The notes: a model not told the origin generated them from the letters alone. A stretch of 64,000 nt of DNA from Arcicella sp038230735 (GCA_038230735.1 JBBRMR010000005.1:51397-115396), one strand, 5' to 3'. Positions 44,323 to 52,859 are shown, numbered from the stretch's first letter. Numbers and translations: made by a program.

Positions 44323-44874
44323 ATGGAAACTGGGTACAGTCTTTTAAAAGGAAAACTAATAGACGAAAAAACAGATATAAAATTAATTGAATCATCCCTT
44401 GGATTTAGCCTTCCTCCTTTGTATAAACTGTTTATAGAAACATTCTATGTTGGAGAAAAAAATCTTTTTACTGAAAAAGTATTTATTAGCAGTCTTGGAT
44501 ATTTTAGAGATTTAAGTTACTATTATTTTTTACATAACGGAGAGACAATTGGTTTTTCTTATTTCATAAATATAGAAAAAGCAATTGAAGTTTATTCCTC
44601 TAACTATCTTACGGATTATCATTACGAAAGAAACTATTTTCCTTTTGCAGTGAGTGATGGAGGTGGATTATGTGTAGGCACAAAGGATGAAGAGATTGAT
44701 AAAATTGTTTGGGATGATCCATATGGAGGATATCAAGTTATAGCAAATAATGTTTTTGAATTTATTAGAGGAATTAAGGTAGATTTTCTTGAAGAAGAAA
44801 ATTTATATGGAGGTATAAAATATTCACAACTTTATAAAAATTATGGAGAATATTTTTACAGGGTTAGAGAGTAA
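44323..44874 (+). CDS. SMI1/KNR4-family immunity-type protein
   Basis: 183 residues from the ATG at 44323 (a TTG nine bases earlier is less likely). The N-terminus IKLIESSLGFSLPPLYKLFIETF is the usual SMI1/KNR4 opening (E..LG..LP..Y..F), followed by an AVSDGGGLCVGTKDEEIDKIVWDDPYGGYQVIANN segment typical of the fold. Members in bacteria are immunity proteins for polymorphic toxins and contact-dependent inhibition systems. Codons are markedly AT-rich (TAT, AAA, GAA, ATA) compared with nearby core genes, suggesting transfer. The toxin is missing except for the possible remnant upstream, so this would be an orphan immunity gene. Confidence 0.8.
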   Translation: METGYSLLKGKLIDEKTDIKLIESSLGFSLPPLYKLFIETFYVGEKNLFTEKVFISSLGYFRDLSYYYFLHNGETIGFSYFINIEKAIEVYSSNYLTDYHYERNYFPFAVSDGGGLCVGTKDEEIDKIVWDDPYGGYQVIANNVFEFIRGIKVDFLEEENLYGGIKYSQLYKNYGEYFYRVRE

Positions 44875-45185
44875 AAAACCCATCTGTGGTTAATAATATT
44901 CCTACTGGATTTATGGGTCTGGTCGTAGGTTTAGCGAAGCGTTCCTACGACCTATAATCAAATAGAGCGTCTCGCTCGTTTCTTGCCTTTTCAGTAACTC
45001 GGTATCGCTCTGCTCTTGCCGAGTTACGTTTATCAGTAAACCCTCTGGGCATTTTGAAATTGGGAATAAATTAAGATTATTTATTTGTTCGTATTTCTTC
45101 TAAATTCTGTAAAAAACACCTAAGAATCATTTATTACTCTGCACAAAAAAAACAGTATATTTGTGTAAACAAACGAAGAATAATC
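44875..45185. other. Intergenic hairpin cluster (REP-like)
   Basis: 311 bases with three separate hairpins: GGTCGTAGG/CCTACGACC (44931-44939 with 44944-44952), GAGCG/CGCTC (44965-44977), and GTAACTCGG/CCGAGTTAC (44994-45002 with 45019-45027). A TATATTTG -7 element for the VapB gene lies at 45156-45163. No gene is visible. Confidence 0.65.
45156..45163 (+). promoter_or_regulatory. Putative -7 promoter element of the orphan VapB gene
   Basis: TATATTTG fits TAnnTTTG and lies 22 bases before the ATG at 45186. No clear -33 box. Confidence 0.4.
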
Positions 45186-45377
45186 ATGGCAACTAATATT
45201 GATATTGACCAAGAGAAATTGTCTCAAATTATGTCAATGAAAAATTTTAAATCTAAGAAAGAAGCGGTAAATGAGGCTTTGAGTGAGTATTTGAAGATTA
45301 TCGTTACTCAGGAACTATTAAAGATGAAAGGTTCAAATTGTTGGGAAGGAGATTTAGACCAAATGCGTACTGACTAA
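45186..45377 (+). CDS. Orphan VapB-type antitoxin
   Basis: 63 residues resembling the ribbon-helix-helix VapB (DUF2191) antitoxins: MATNIDIDQEKLSQIMSM, then KNFKSKKEAVNEALSEYLK, then a C-terminal arm with WEGDLDQMR. The arm, which usually wraps around VapC, has the W-x-G-D-L-x-x-M-R pattern. A PIN toxin should follow immediately; instead only a 17-residue junk frame occurs, and the next PIN gene points toward it from the other strand with its own antitoxin. So either vapC was lost, or this antitoxin acts in trans. Confidence 0.75.
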   Translation: MATNIDIDQEKLSQIMSMKNFKSKKEAVNEALSEYLKIIVTQELLKMKGSNCWEGDLDQMRTD

Positions 45378-45443
45378 TGGAAAAACTATTTTCGACACTT
45401 CTAACGCTCCTCTCCGCACTTTCTAAGTAATCATCAACCAAAT

Positions 45444-45902
45444 CTAAAAATACTTCTTCAAATCCCCCAATTCAATTTGACGAACATCCAGAAAGACGTT
45501 ATTTAGATGGGCAAAATCGGCATCGGTGGTAACTAATTCTAAACCTAAAATGGTGGCAGTCGAGGCAATCCATAAATCATTTTTGCCCATATTTCTTGGA
45601 GTATCGAAAGCATAATCTTTGAAATTGGGATTTTGGCGTTGTGAAAAGGTATCTATTTCCACATAGGTATTGATGAAAGGTTTTGTAATTTCTGTAAAAG
45701 TAAACTGGCTGAGATAATAATCAAGTTTAGCCAATTTTGGTTTGCCCCAGTTATTCCTCAAAGCAATTGATTTTATTTCAGCCTCAACTACTACCGTTGA
45801 ATAGACACTTTTATCTTGCGGGTTCAGAAAATTAATCAAATCGTCCGTTTTTTCAGCACGAACTATTGCTATGATAATGTTGGTATCAAAAAGTAAATTC
45901 AT
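45444..45902 (-). CDS. PIN-domain toxin (VapC-like ribonuclease)
   Basis: 152-residue PIN domain, expected to cleave RNA (often tRNA) when free of antitoxin. The acidic active site is intact: LLFDTNIIIAIV (D6), TVVVEAEIKSI (E about 41), MGKNDLWIASTA (D about 107) and LVTTDADF (D about 126). Its ATG overlaps the stop of the upstream antitoxin (ATGA, bases 45899-45902), the usual coupling of toxin-antitoxin operons. Convergent to the orphan VapB gene. Locality in an accessory patch fits a mobile addiction module. Confidence 0.88.
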   Translation of the reverse strand: MNLLFDTNIIIAIVRAEKTDDLINFLNPQDKSVYSTVVVEAEIKSIALRNNWGKPKLAKLDYYLSQFTFTEITKPFINTYVEIDTFSQRQNPNFKDYAFDTPRNMGKNDLWIASTATILGLELVTTDADFAHLNNVFLDVRQIELGDLKKYF

Positions 45903-46132
45903 TTGTCATTTTTTAATTGTTCTTGAATAATGTCCCACTCTTCATCCGTAAAATCTGCTTCTGGGGCATTTTTAACGCTGTCTCTGAGATTTTTGCCCGT
46001 TTTTCCAATTTTAATGGCAAAAGCCGTTGTTCCTCCCGCCGCAAAAATTTCTTCGGGAGAATAGGATTCTTGCGTTTTGAAAATATAGCTTCTACCGCTA
46101 TTCATCGTTGATATTACTGCTTTTTCCATCAT
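45899..46132 (-). CDS. Antitoxin of the PIN-domain pair
   Basis: 77 residues, small and slightly acidic at the C-terminus (EADFTDEEWDIIQEQLKNDK), which would fit a toxin-binding tail; the N-terminal part SGRSYIFKTQESYSPEEIFAAGGTTAFAIKIGKTGKN does not look like VapB and I do not assign a family. A second in-frame ATG is the next codon. It precedes and overlaps the PIN toxin by four bases (ATGA), so the role is inferred from position. Confidence 0.8.
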   Translation of the reverse strand: MMEKAVISTMNSGRSYIFKTQESYSPEEIFAAGGTTAFAIKIGKTGKNLRDSVKNAPEADFTDEEWDIIQEQLKNDK

Positions 46133-46227
46133 TTTTGTCTTGAAATTTGATTAATGTATCGCTAAAAATGCTTTCTTTGTAAGAAACAAATATAAACATT
46201 TTTGGATTCAATCAATCATCAGCATTT

Positions 46228-48066
46228 ATGAAAAAACTATTATTCCTCTGTGCAATCCTAATTTCCTTCAATGGATTCTCTCAAAAACTCCCCACTATTA
46301 CCGAAAAAACCGCCAATTTGAAGAAATTTGAAGGTTTTATGCCTTTTTATTGGGACGAAGATTCGGGTAAAATTTGGCTCGAAGTTGCCTCTCTCAATCA
46401 AGAATTCCTGTACGTTTCGTCCCTTCCTGCGGGTTTGGGTTCAAACGATATTGGTCTCGACCGTGGACTTTTAGGCGATGAAAAAGTGGTATTTTTTAAT
46501 AAAGTTGGACGCAAAATTATGCTCATTCAACCCAATTTGAGATACCGAGCCATTACCAATGATGCCAATGAAAAACGTGCCATCGAACAATCCTTTGCTC
46601 AATCTACGCTTTGGGGTTTCACGGTAGAAGCCGAAGAAAACGGGAAGTATTTGGTAGATGCCACCGATTTTTTAATGACCGACCCCATGGGAATTCCTGA
46701 CCGTTTGAAAGACTCCAAACAAGGAAGTTACGCTCCCGATAAATCTCGTTCGGCGATGTATTTTGCCCGTACCAAAAACTTTCCGTTAAACTCTGAGTTT
46801 GAAGTTACTTTGACTTTTACGGGTGGAAGCGATGCAGGAAATTTTGTAAAATCGGTAACGCCAAGTTCGGATGCTATCACCTTGCGGGTTCACCACAGTT
46901 TTGTAAAACTGCCTGATAATCAATTTGAAAAGCGAGTTTTTGACCCACGTTCAAGTTTTAATGCCTTGGGTTTTATGGATTACGCAACGCCCGTGAGCGA
47001 ACCGATTGAAAAGTATTTTATTGTCCGTCACCGTTTGAAGAAAAAAGACCCAACCGCCAAAATTTCAGAAGCCGTCAAGCCCATTGTTTATTATTTAGAC
47101 AACGGAACGCCCGAACCAATTCGCTCGGCTTTGATGGACGGAACGGCTTGGTGGAATCAGGCTTTTGAGGCGGCAGGCTATAAAAATGCCTTCCAAGTTA
47201 AATTGTTACCCGACGATGCCGACCCGATGGATTGTCGCTATAATGTTATCAATTGGGTGCATCGTTCTACTCGTGGGTGGTCGTATGGGGCATCCGTAAC
47301 CGACCCACGCACGGGCGAAATCATTAAAGGACACGTTAGTTTAGGTTCTTTGCGGGTTCGTCAGGATTATTTGATTGCCCAAGGTTTGCTTTCCCCTTTT
47401 GAAAATGGGCAAAAATTGGATACTGAAAAAGACCCAATGCTCAAAATGGCTTTGGCTCGTTTGCGACAATTGGCGGCTCATGAAGTTGGACATACGCTCG
47501 GTTTGATGCACAATTATTCGGCAAGTACCAATAACAGAGCTTCGGTGATGGATTATCCGCACCCGACCGTGAAATTGGATGCCAAAGGCGAAATTGATTT
47601 AAGCGATGCCTACGCCGTAGGAATTGGCGAATGGGATAAAGTTTCGATAACTTACGGTTATCAAGATTTCCCGAAAGGAACGGATGAAAAAGTGGCTTTA
47701 AACAAAATTTTGAAGGATTCTCACGATAAAGGATTGTTATTTTTGACTGACCAAGATGCTCGTTCGGCGGGTTCGGTGAGTCCAACGGCTCATTTGTGGG
47801 ACGGTGGAAAAAGTCCCATTGAAGAATTAGATAATTTGATGAAAGTAAGAGAAAAAGGACTCAAAAGTTTTGGCGAAAAAACGCTTAGAACGGGCGTACC
47901 GATGGCGTTTTTAGAAGATGCCTTAGTACCACTTTATAATATTCATCGTTATCAAATTGAAGCCGTTTCTAAATTGGTGGGTTCAATGGATTATCATTAT
48001 GCGTTGCGTGGTGATGGACAATTTTCGACGAAAGCTGTCAGAAAGAAACTCAACAAAAAGCCTTAG
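46228..48066 (+). CDS. Zinc-dependent metalloprotease, main part (gene is frameshifted near 48040)
   Basis: Exported metalloprotease of the DUF5117/DUF5118 group. The signal peptide is MKKLLFLCAILISFNGFS then Q. The zinc site is HEVGHTLGLMHNYSAS (HExxHxxGxxH) near residue 417, and VMDYPHPTVKLD follows it; a Met-turn-like element supports the metzincin class. The open frame stops at 48066 after YHYALRGDGQFSTKAVRKKL, while the expected continuation is found in another frame right after. The full protein should be about 800 residues. The catalytic site is entirely in this part, but the C-terminus is lost unless the frameshift is a sequencing error. Confidence 0.88.
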   Translation: MKKLLFLCAILISFNGFSQKLPTITEKTANLKKFEGFMPFYWDEDSGKIWLEVASLNQEFLYVSSLPAGLGSNDIGLDRGLLGDEKVVFFNKVGRKIMLIQPNLRYRAITNDANEKRAIEQSFAQSTLWGFTVEAEENGKYLVDATDFLMTDPMGIPDRLKDSKQGSYAPDKSRSAMYFARTKNFPLNSEFEVTLTFTGGSDAGNFVKSVTPSSDAITLRVHHSFVKLPDNQFEKRVFDPRSSFNALGFMDYATPVSEPIEKYFIVRHRLKKKDPTAKISEAVKPIVYYLDNGTPEPIRSALMDGTAWWNQAFEAAGYKNAFQVKLLPDDADPMDCRYNVINWVHRSTRGWSYGASVTDPRTGEIIKGHVSLGSLRVRQDYLIAQGLLSPFENGQKLDTEKDPMLKMALARLRQLAAHEVGHTLGLMHNYSASTNNRASVMDYPHPTVKLDAKGEIDLSDAYAVGIGEWDKVSITYGYQDFPKGTDEKVALNKILKDSHDKGLLFLTDQDARSAGSVSPTAHLWDGGKSPIEELDNLMKVREKGLKSFGEKTLRTGVPMAFLEDALVPLYNIHRYQIEAVSKLVGSMDYHYALRGDGQFSTKAVRKKLNKKP

Positions 48067-48098
48067 AAACCGCCTTAAAATGTCTTTCGGCTGATTTT

Positions 48099-48647
48099 TT
48101 GACCTTGCCAGAAAATATAATTTCCATGATTCCTCCACGTCCAGCGGGGTATATGTCATCAAGAGAATTGTTTAAAAAACGTACAGGTTTAGCTTTCGAC
48201 CCATTGGCGGCAGCAGAATCAGCGGCGGATTTTCCTTTGCAGTTTTTATTTCATCCCGAACGTGCTTCTCGCATGGTGGAATACGAAGCCCGAAACGGTG
48301 GTTTGGGTTTGGAGGAAATGATTTCGCAAGTTTTGGATAAAACCTTTAAAACCGCTAAAAATCAAGGATTAAATCGCAAAGTGCAATTCCAAACGGAGCA
48401 AATTGTGCTTACGCATTTATTGGCTTTAAGTGTCAATGAATCAGCGAATTATCAAGCAAAAGCCGTTTGTGGAAAAGCTATTAAAGATTTGAAAGCGTAT
48501 TTGGAAGAAGCGAAGAAAACCGTCAAAGAATCTGATTATCAAGCCCATGTAGATTACACTTTGGAACGGATGAAAAACCCTTCGGCTGCCAAAGTGGCGG
48601 TGCATAAAGAATTGCCTCCTGGGGCTCCGATTGGGTGTGAGGATTAA
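48099..48647 (+). pseudogene. C-terminal part of the frameshifted zinc metalloprotease
   Basis: 182 residues from an internal ATG (MTLPEN..), with IISMIPPRPAGYMSSRELFKKRTGLAFDP and DFPLQFLFHPERASRMVEYEARNGG, the usual tail of the metalloprotease family. The same frame is open upstream from 48015 and encodes ETQQKALETALKCLSADFL, the missing link. The fragment has no own signal or catalytic site, so it is a gene piece, not a separate gene. Inserting one base near 48041 would restore a single reading frame. Confidence 0.85.
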
Positions 48648-48843
48648 AAGTACCACGGGCTTTAGCCTGTATATTTTTTGAGAACAGAACAGGCTGAATA
48701 CACTGTTTAATAAGTTGTCTTATTAATTTCTATCCTAAAATCTTAGTTTGTGGAACTTCCCGAAAACAGTTCCACTGTGGGTAAATAACTTTCGGGAAGA
48801 TGAAATAACTTATTAAACAGTGTACTAAAGCTTGTGGTACTTT
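48647..48843. repeat. Nested inverted-repeat region between the protease and DUF1080 genes
   Basis: Outer arms 48647-48664 and 48826-48843 (AAAGTACCAC..CTTTA, two mismatches); within them a perfect 17-bp pair (48700-48716 and 48807-48823, ACACTGTTTAATAAGTT); inside that TGGAACT/AGTTCCA (48751-48774) and CTTCCCGAAA/TTTCGGGAAG (48757-48799), the same element as near 1.9 kb. A further AGCCTGT/ACAGGCT hairpin is at 48664-48695. The region has no gene. Confidence 0.75.
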
Positions 48844-48865
48844 AAAAAACCAAAAACAAATCAAC

Positions 48866-49564
48866 ATGAAAACAATCCTCCTCATTATCCTAATAATCAG
48901 CAGTTTAGCAAATCTCAACGCTCAAACCAAATCTAAATCAAAAAGCCTTTTCAATGGCAAAGATTTTACAGGTTGGCATATTGATGTTCCTGCGATGGAT
49001 GGAAAACCCGAAGTCAAAAGCCCTTTCATTATTAGAAATGGAATGTTAGTAAGTTTGGCAGAACCACAAGGGCATATTATTACGGATGCCATTTACGAAA
49101 ATTATCAATTAGAAGTGCAATATCGTTTTGCGAGAAAACCTGGGAATTGTGGCGTTTTGGTTCATGCCTCAATACCCAGAGTGCTTTATAAAATGTTTCC
49201 AAAGGCAATTGAAGCACAATTGATGCACGATAATGCAGGAGATTTTTGGTGTATTGGCGAAGATATTACCGTTCCCGATATGGAAAAACACCGTTCTGGA
49301 CCCAAGGAAAATTGGGGTTCAACTGATGGTAAAGAAAGGCAAATTCATAACCTTACTGACAATTCAGAAAAACCTCTCGGTGAGTGGAATACCATGATTG
49401 TTCAGTGTTTGAAAGACCAAGTGAAAGTTTGGGTAAATGGCGATTTGGTAAATTATGGCTACAATGCAACCGTCCAGAAAGGACAAATTGCCTTGCAAGC
49501 TGAGGGTTCAGAAGTAGAGTTTAGAAAAGTTTTGTTAACGCCCATTACGGAGTTGAGAGATTAA
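48866..49564 (+). CDS. Secreted DUF1080-family (3-keto-disaccharide hydrolase-type) protein
   Basis: 232 residues with a signal peptide (MKTILLIILIISSLANLNA then Q). The DUF1080 fold, a LamG/concanavalin-like jelly roll, is visible from the opening SLFNGKDFTGWHID, FIIRNGMLVSL, YQLEVQYRFARKPGNCGVLVH, EAQLMHDNAGDFWCIGED and EWNTMIVQCLKDQVKVWVNGDLVN. The family is linked to 3-keto-disaccharide hydrolysis and sugar binding. Alone between a palindrome region and a divergent-repeat spacer. Confidence 0.87.
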   Translation: MKTILLIILIISSLANLNAQTKSKSKSLFNGKDFTGWHIDVPAMDGKPEVKSPFIIRNGMLVSLAEPQGHIITDAIYENYQLEVQYRFARKPGNCGVLVHASIPRVLYKMFPKAIEAQLMHDNAGDFWCIGEDITVPDMEKHRSGPKENWGSTDGKERQIHNLTDNSEKPLGEWNTMIVQCLKDQVKVWVNGDLVNYGYNATVQKGQIALQAEGSEVEFRKVLLTPITELRD

Positions 49565-49604
49565 GTAATGATTTAATGATGACCTAAATATTAAAGCTAC
49601 TTAA

Positions 49605-49703
49605 AATGTCTGAATTTGGATTCGTCAGATTTGAGTATTTCTGGATTGTATGTTATCGCAAATCATAAAATCTGTTAATCTGACGAATCCCAATTCAGAC
49701 ATT
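49605..49703. repeat. 27-bp inverted repeat in the DUF1080/CDF spacer
   Basis: AATGTCTGAATTTGGATTCG.. (49605-49631) is complementary to 49677-49703 with one mismatch, separated by 45 bases. The genes are convergent, and no T-run follows directly, so it may be a REP-like element or a weak bidirectional terminator. Confidence 0.75.
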
Positions 49704-49733
49704 ATCGGGTGTATTATTTTTTAGACGCTTAAT

Positions 49734-50672
49734 TTATATCTCCTTCCACTCCTGCAAATCTGGTTCAATATACAACCATTTTACTTCTGGATAAAAACCT
49801 CTTAAATCAGACTCAAAATCATTAATTAACCTGCTGATTTGTACCGCATTGAGTTTTTCCTCCACTAAAATTTTGGCACAAACCAATACCTCACCAGGTC
49901 CTTGCTGAATGGTTTTGCAGTTAATTAATTTAATAATATTGGGATGATTTTTCGCTAACTCTTTCACTTTCAAGTAAATAGTTAAGTCTGCACTTTCTCC
50001 AATCAGCAAGGATTTCACTTCTACGGCTAAAAATATGGCAACCGCAATCAAAATCACACCAATAATCACTGAACCAATAGCATCATAACGTCCATCCCCT
50101 GTATAATGGGCTATCGTTAAGGCACCTAATGCCACTATTAAACCCAAAACTGCCGCAGCATTTTCTCCAAAAACGACAATTAAATCACTTTCTTTTGTGA
50201 GACGTAAATAAGAAAAAAAGCCATTTTCTCCTTTTCTTTTATTCAATTCTATAATATTTGAAAAAGTGGCGTATCCTTCCAAGGCTAATGAAAAAGCCAA
50301 AATCCCTACGCCCCAAAGAATATTATTAACGGGTTCTGGATTTTCATATTTATGAACACCTTCATATATCGAAAACATTCCACCGATTGAAAAGAGTAAC
50401 ATTGCCACCATAAATGACCAAAAATATGCTGAACGACCGTACCCCAATGGGTGAATGGCATCGGCGGGCTTGCGGGCTTGACGTACTCCCACGAGTAAAA
50501 GAGCTTGATTGGCACAGTCAGAAAATGAGTGGATAGTCTCTGCTAACATTGCCCCCGAACCCGTCATAAATGCCGCTACGCCCTTTGAGCAGGCAATTAA
50601 TAAGTTTACAATTAGACTTTGAATGATGTGTCCAGTTCCCTGATTAGGTGTTTGTCTTTCTTCGTTTTGCAT
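49734..50672 (-). CDS. Cation diffusion facilitator-family transporter
   Basis: 312-residue inner-membrane exporter of divalent metals (zinc, cobalt, iron or manganese). It has about six hydrophobic segments; the family metal site is TIHSFSDCANQALLL (HxxxD) in segment 2 and a second YTGDGRYDAIGSV in segment 5. The C-terminal cytoplasmic domain (LKVKELAKNHPNIIKLINCK, LVCAKILVEEKLNAVQIS) is complete. Metal unknown; no MerR or Fur-like gene adjoins it. A yidC terminator lies just upstream of the start. Confidence 0.9.
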   Translation of the reverse strand: MQNEERQTPNQGTGHIIQSLIVNLLIACSKGVAAFMTGSGAMLAETIHSFSDCANQALLLVGVRQARKPADAIHPLGYGRSAYFWSFMVAMLLFSIGGMFSIYEGVHKYENPEPVNNILWGVGILAFSLALEGYATFSNIIELNKRKGENGFFSYLRLTKESDLIVVFGENAAAVLGLIVALGALTIAHYTGDGRYDAIGSVIIGVILIAVAIFLAVEVKSLLIGESADLTIYLKVKELAKNHPNIIKLINCKTIQQGPGEVLVCAKILVEEKLNAVQISRLINDFESDLRGFYPEVKWLYIEPDLQEWKEI

Positions 50673-50716
50673 TATTATTCTGAGAGTTTATGATTTTTCA
50701 AATTTAAACATAAAAA

Positions 50717-50747
50717 ATGCAGACCTTACAATGATTGGTCTGCATTC
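50717..50747 (-). terminator. Terminator of yidC
   Basis: On the minus strand AATGCAGACC (50738-50747) pairs with GGTCTGCATT (50717-50726) around an 11-base loop, followed by TTTTTATG on the minus strand. It ends the leftward yidC transcript. Confidence 0.75.
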
Positions 50748-50795
50748 ATAAAACTTAAAATGAAATCAATTGTTTAACATCAGTTATTCAATATA

Positions 50796-52655
50796 TCACT
50801 TTTTCTTCTTTTTCTTCGCAGTTTCCTCTTCGACTTTCGCTTCTTCAACGGCTTTCATTTGCTTAGAAATATATTCAGAAAAACGTGATTTTTTTACGCC
50901 ACTAACCGCAATTTTTGCACGATTTTCTTCTAAAACTTCCTTGATTTTATCTTCATTGACAAAATTACGAATTCCAATTTGCTGACCGATGGTTACAATG
51001 TTTGAAATAAAATAATAGAAACTCATACCCGCTGGCAAAGAGTTCATTACAAACATAAAAATTACGGGTGTGATGTACGCCATTTTCTTCATATCAATAG
51101 GCTGACCCGTTTGGTCTGGCGTGTTCTGATTGTTATAATATCCGTAGGCAATACTCGAAACCGTCATCAACAAAGTAAACAAACTGACGTGATTTCCATA
51201 TAAGGGAATCATGAAAGGTAGCGTGGCGATAGAGTCAAACGTGGAAAGGTCATTTGCCCACAAAAACGATTGCTGACGAAGATTTATCAAGTTGGGAAAC
51301 AACATAAAAACTGCCATCAAAACGGGCATTGTAGCCAACACAGGCACACAACCGCTCAAAGGACTCACGCCAACTTCACCGTACAATTTCATTTGAGCTT
51401 GCTGTTGCTTGGCAGCATCATCACCCACTTTTTCTTTGATAGCATTCAACTCTGGCTGTAAAATTCTCATTTTTGCCATACTCACATACGACTTGTAGGT
51501 AAGGGGCAAAAGGGCAAACTTTATAATCAAAACCAAAGCAATAATTAACAAACCGTAGTTTGAAAATACTTTTTCCAATATATTAAACAAGGGAACGAAG
51601 ATGTAGCGAGTGATGGGCAGAAAGATGTCATAACTCAATTTAACGTTCTTGCCAAAGCTTGGAGCAACGTCTTTGATGATGTTATAGTCGTTTGGTCCAA
51701 AATACCATTGATATGCGCCCTTTCCAGTTTTTAAATCTGCCAAAGGCAATTCCATATTTGCCCGTAAGGTCTTGATATTCAGTGAATCTTGTTCATTAGC
51801 AGTGCCATAAACTTGTGCCTTTAAGATTGGGGCATTCTTGGTAATGAAACTCGACAAAAAGTATTTTTTCTTGAAAGCCACCCATTTTAAAGGTTCGTCC
51901 AATTTTGCCTCGTTTGCCCCCGTTGGAGCTTCCGATAATTGGTCAAAATTTTCCCCATCATTAATCAAATAATTGACCGTTGCTTTACGGTTTTCCGTAA
52001 AATCTTTTTCCGTTGGACGAACATTCTCCAACCAATTCATCTTTACGGATTCGTTTTTAAGAATACCATCCAAACCCGTCAATTTCAAGTCATTATCCAC
52101 TAAAAATCCTGAGCCAGCCAAAGAATAAGATTGTTCAACGGTTTGCCCAGTAGCCAATTGTAAAGTAAAAATAACTTTATCAGTCTTGCCTTCGGCGACA
52201 ATTCCACCCACTGAATTAGTAGAAAAATACAATTTATTCAAATCAATATTGCCTTTCGTAGTGGGTAGTTCAAGCGAGATTTTATCGAAAGATTCGTCAA
52301 AAATCGTAAGTGGTTCTTTCTTTTTTTGGTCGAATGAATTATACGTTTCGTAATTTTTCAATAATACATTTTTCACTCGTCCACCCTGCGAAGTAAAGGT
52401 AACTTTAATGTCTTTATTCTCTAAAACAACATCTTTGGCAGTTCCTACGGCTGCACTGGCAAAATCTCCCGCCACAATTTTAGCCACATTTGAATCAATA
52501 GGAGCAACCTTTGCGGGTGAATTAGGCGTTGTTTGGGCAATTTTAGCTTTTTCTTGGGGTTTCAGTGGTTGTTCTTTTGGAGCAAAGAAAAATTGATAAG
52601 CCATCAACATTGCCATTATCAACACTAAGCCCGTAATTTGATTTTTATCCATCAT
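50796..52655 (-). CDS. yidC: Membrane protein insertase
   Basis: Inserts inner-membrane proteins, alone or with SecYEG. At 619 residues it is of the Gram-negative type. A first membrane segment (NQITGLVLIMAMLMAYQFFF) is followed by a large periplasmic domain (about residues 40-360) and the C-terminal insertase core starting near 370: IITRYIFVPLFNILEKVF, LLPLTYKSYVSMAKMRILQPELNAIKEKVGDD, VGVSPLSGCVPVLATMPVLMAVF and YITPVIFMFVMNSLPAGMSFYYFISNIVTI. It ends in a lysine-rich tail (KKKKKK). The start may be the second ATG (MDKNQIT). A TAnnTTTG-like -7 is on the minus strand at 52727-52734. Not in the usual rpmH-rnpA neighbourhood. Confidence 0.97.
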   Translation of the reverse strand: MMDKNQITGLVLIMAMLMAYQFFFAPKEQPLKPQEKAKIAQTTPNSPAKVAPIDSNVAKIVAGDFASAAVGTAKDVVLENKDIKVTFTSQGGRVKNVLLKNYETYNSFDQKKKEPLTIFDESFDKISLELPTTKGNIDLNKLYFSTNSVGGIVAEGKTDKVIFTLQLATGQTVEQSYSLAGSGFLVDNDLKLTGLDGILKNESVKMNWLENVRPTEKDFTENRKATVNYLINDGENFDQLSEAPTGANEAKLDEPLKWVAFKKKYFLSSFITKNAPILKAQVYGTANEQDSLNIKTLRANMELPLADLKTGKGAYQWYFGPNDYNIIKDVAPSFGKNVKLSYDIFLPITRYIFVPLFNILEKVFSNYGLLIIALVLIIKFALLPLTYKSYVSMAKMRILQPELNAIKEKVGDDAAKQQQAQMKLYGEVGVSPLSGCVPVLATMPVLMAVFMLFPNLINLRQQSFLWANDLSTFDSIATLPFMIPLYGNHVSLFTLLMTVSSIAYGYYNNQNTPDQTGQPIDMKKMAYITPVIFMFVMNSLPAGMSFYYFISNIVTIGQQIGIRNFVNEDKIKEVLEENRAKIAVSGVKKSRFSEYISKQMKAVEEAKVEEETAKKKKKK

Positions 52656-52726
52656 CGTTTTGTTCGTTGCATTGAGTAATGAGTATTAAGGATTGATTAA
52701 AAATTGTTAGTCTCAAAACAACGTTA

Positions 52727-52734
52727 CAAAATTA
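52727..52734 (-). promoter_or_regulatory. Putative -7 promoter element of yidC
   Basis: On the minus strand the sequence reads TAATTTTG, matching TAnnTTTG, 72 bases before the start codon, implying a longer leader. Confidence 0.35.
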
Positions 52735-52811
52735 CGAACAATCTCCGTTAATTGGCAAAGGTTTAGATTTTATTGTGATTAATGGTTATTTGCAAGAAGG
52801 ATTTGGTTGTA

Positions 52812-52859
52812 AATTCAAAAGCCCTAATTGAATTTGATTTCAATTAGGGCTTTTGAATT
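52812..52859. terminator. Bidirectional-type terminator between pyrG and yidC
   Basis: 21-base perfect arms, 52812-52832 (AATTCAAAAGCCCTAATTGA and one more base) and 52839-52859, with a 6-base loop and A/T-runs on both sides. It ends pyrG transcription on the minus strand. Confidence 0.85.

Noticed and set aside
48040..48066. Programmed -1 ribosomal frameshift at AAAAAG in the zinc metalloprotease gene
   Set aside because: The AAAAAG at 48055-48060 is not a full slippery heptamer, lies downstream of where the frames should join, and no pseudoknot is obvious; a one-base loss near 48041 explains the join better.
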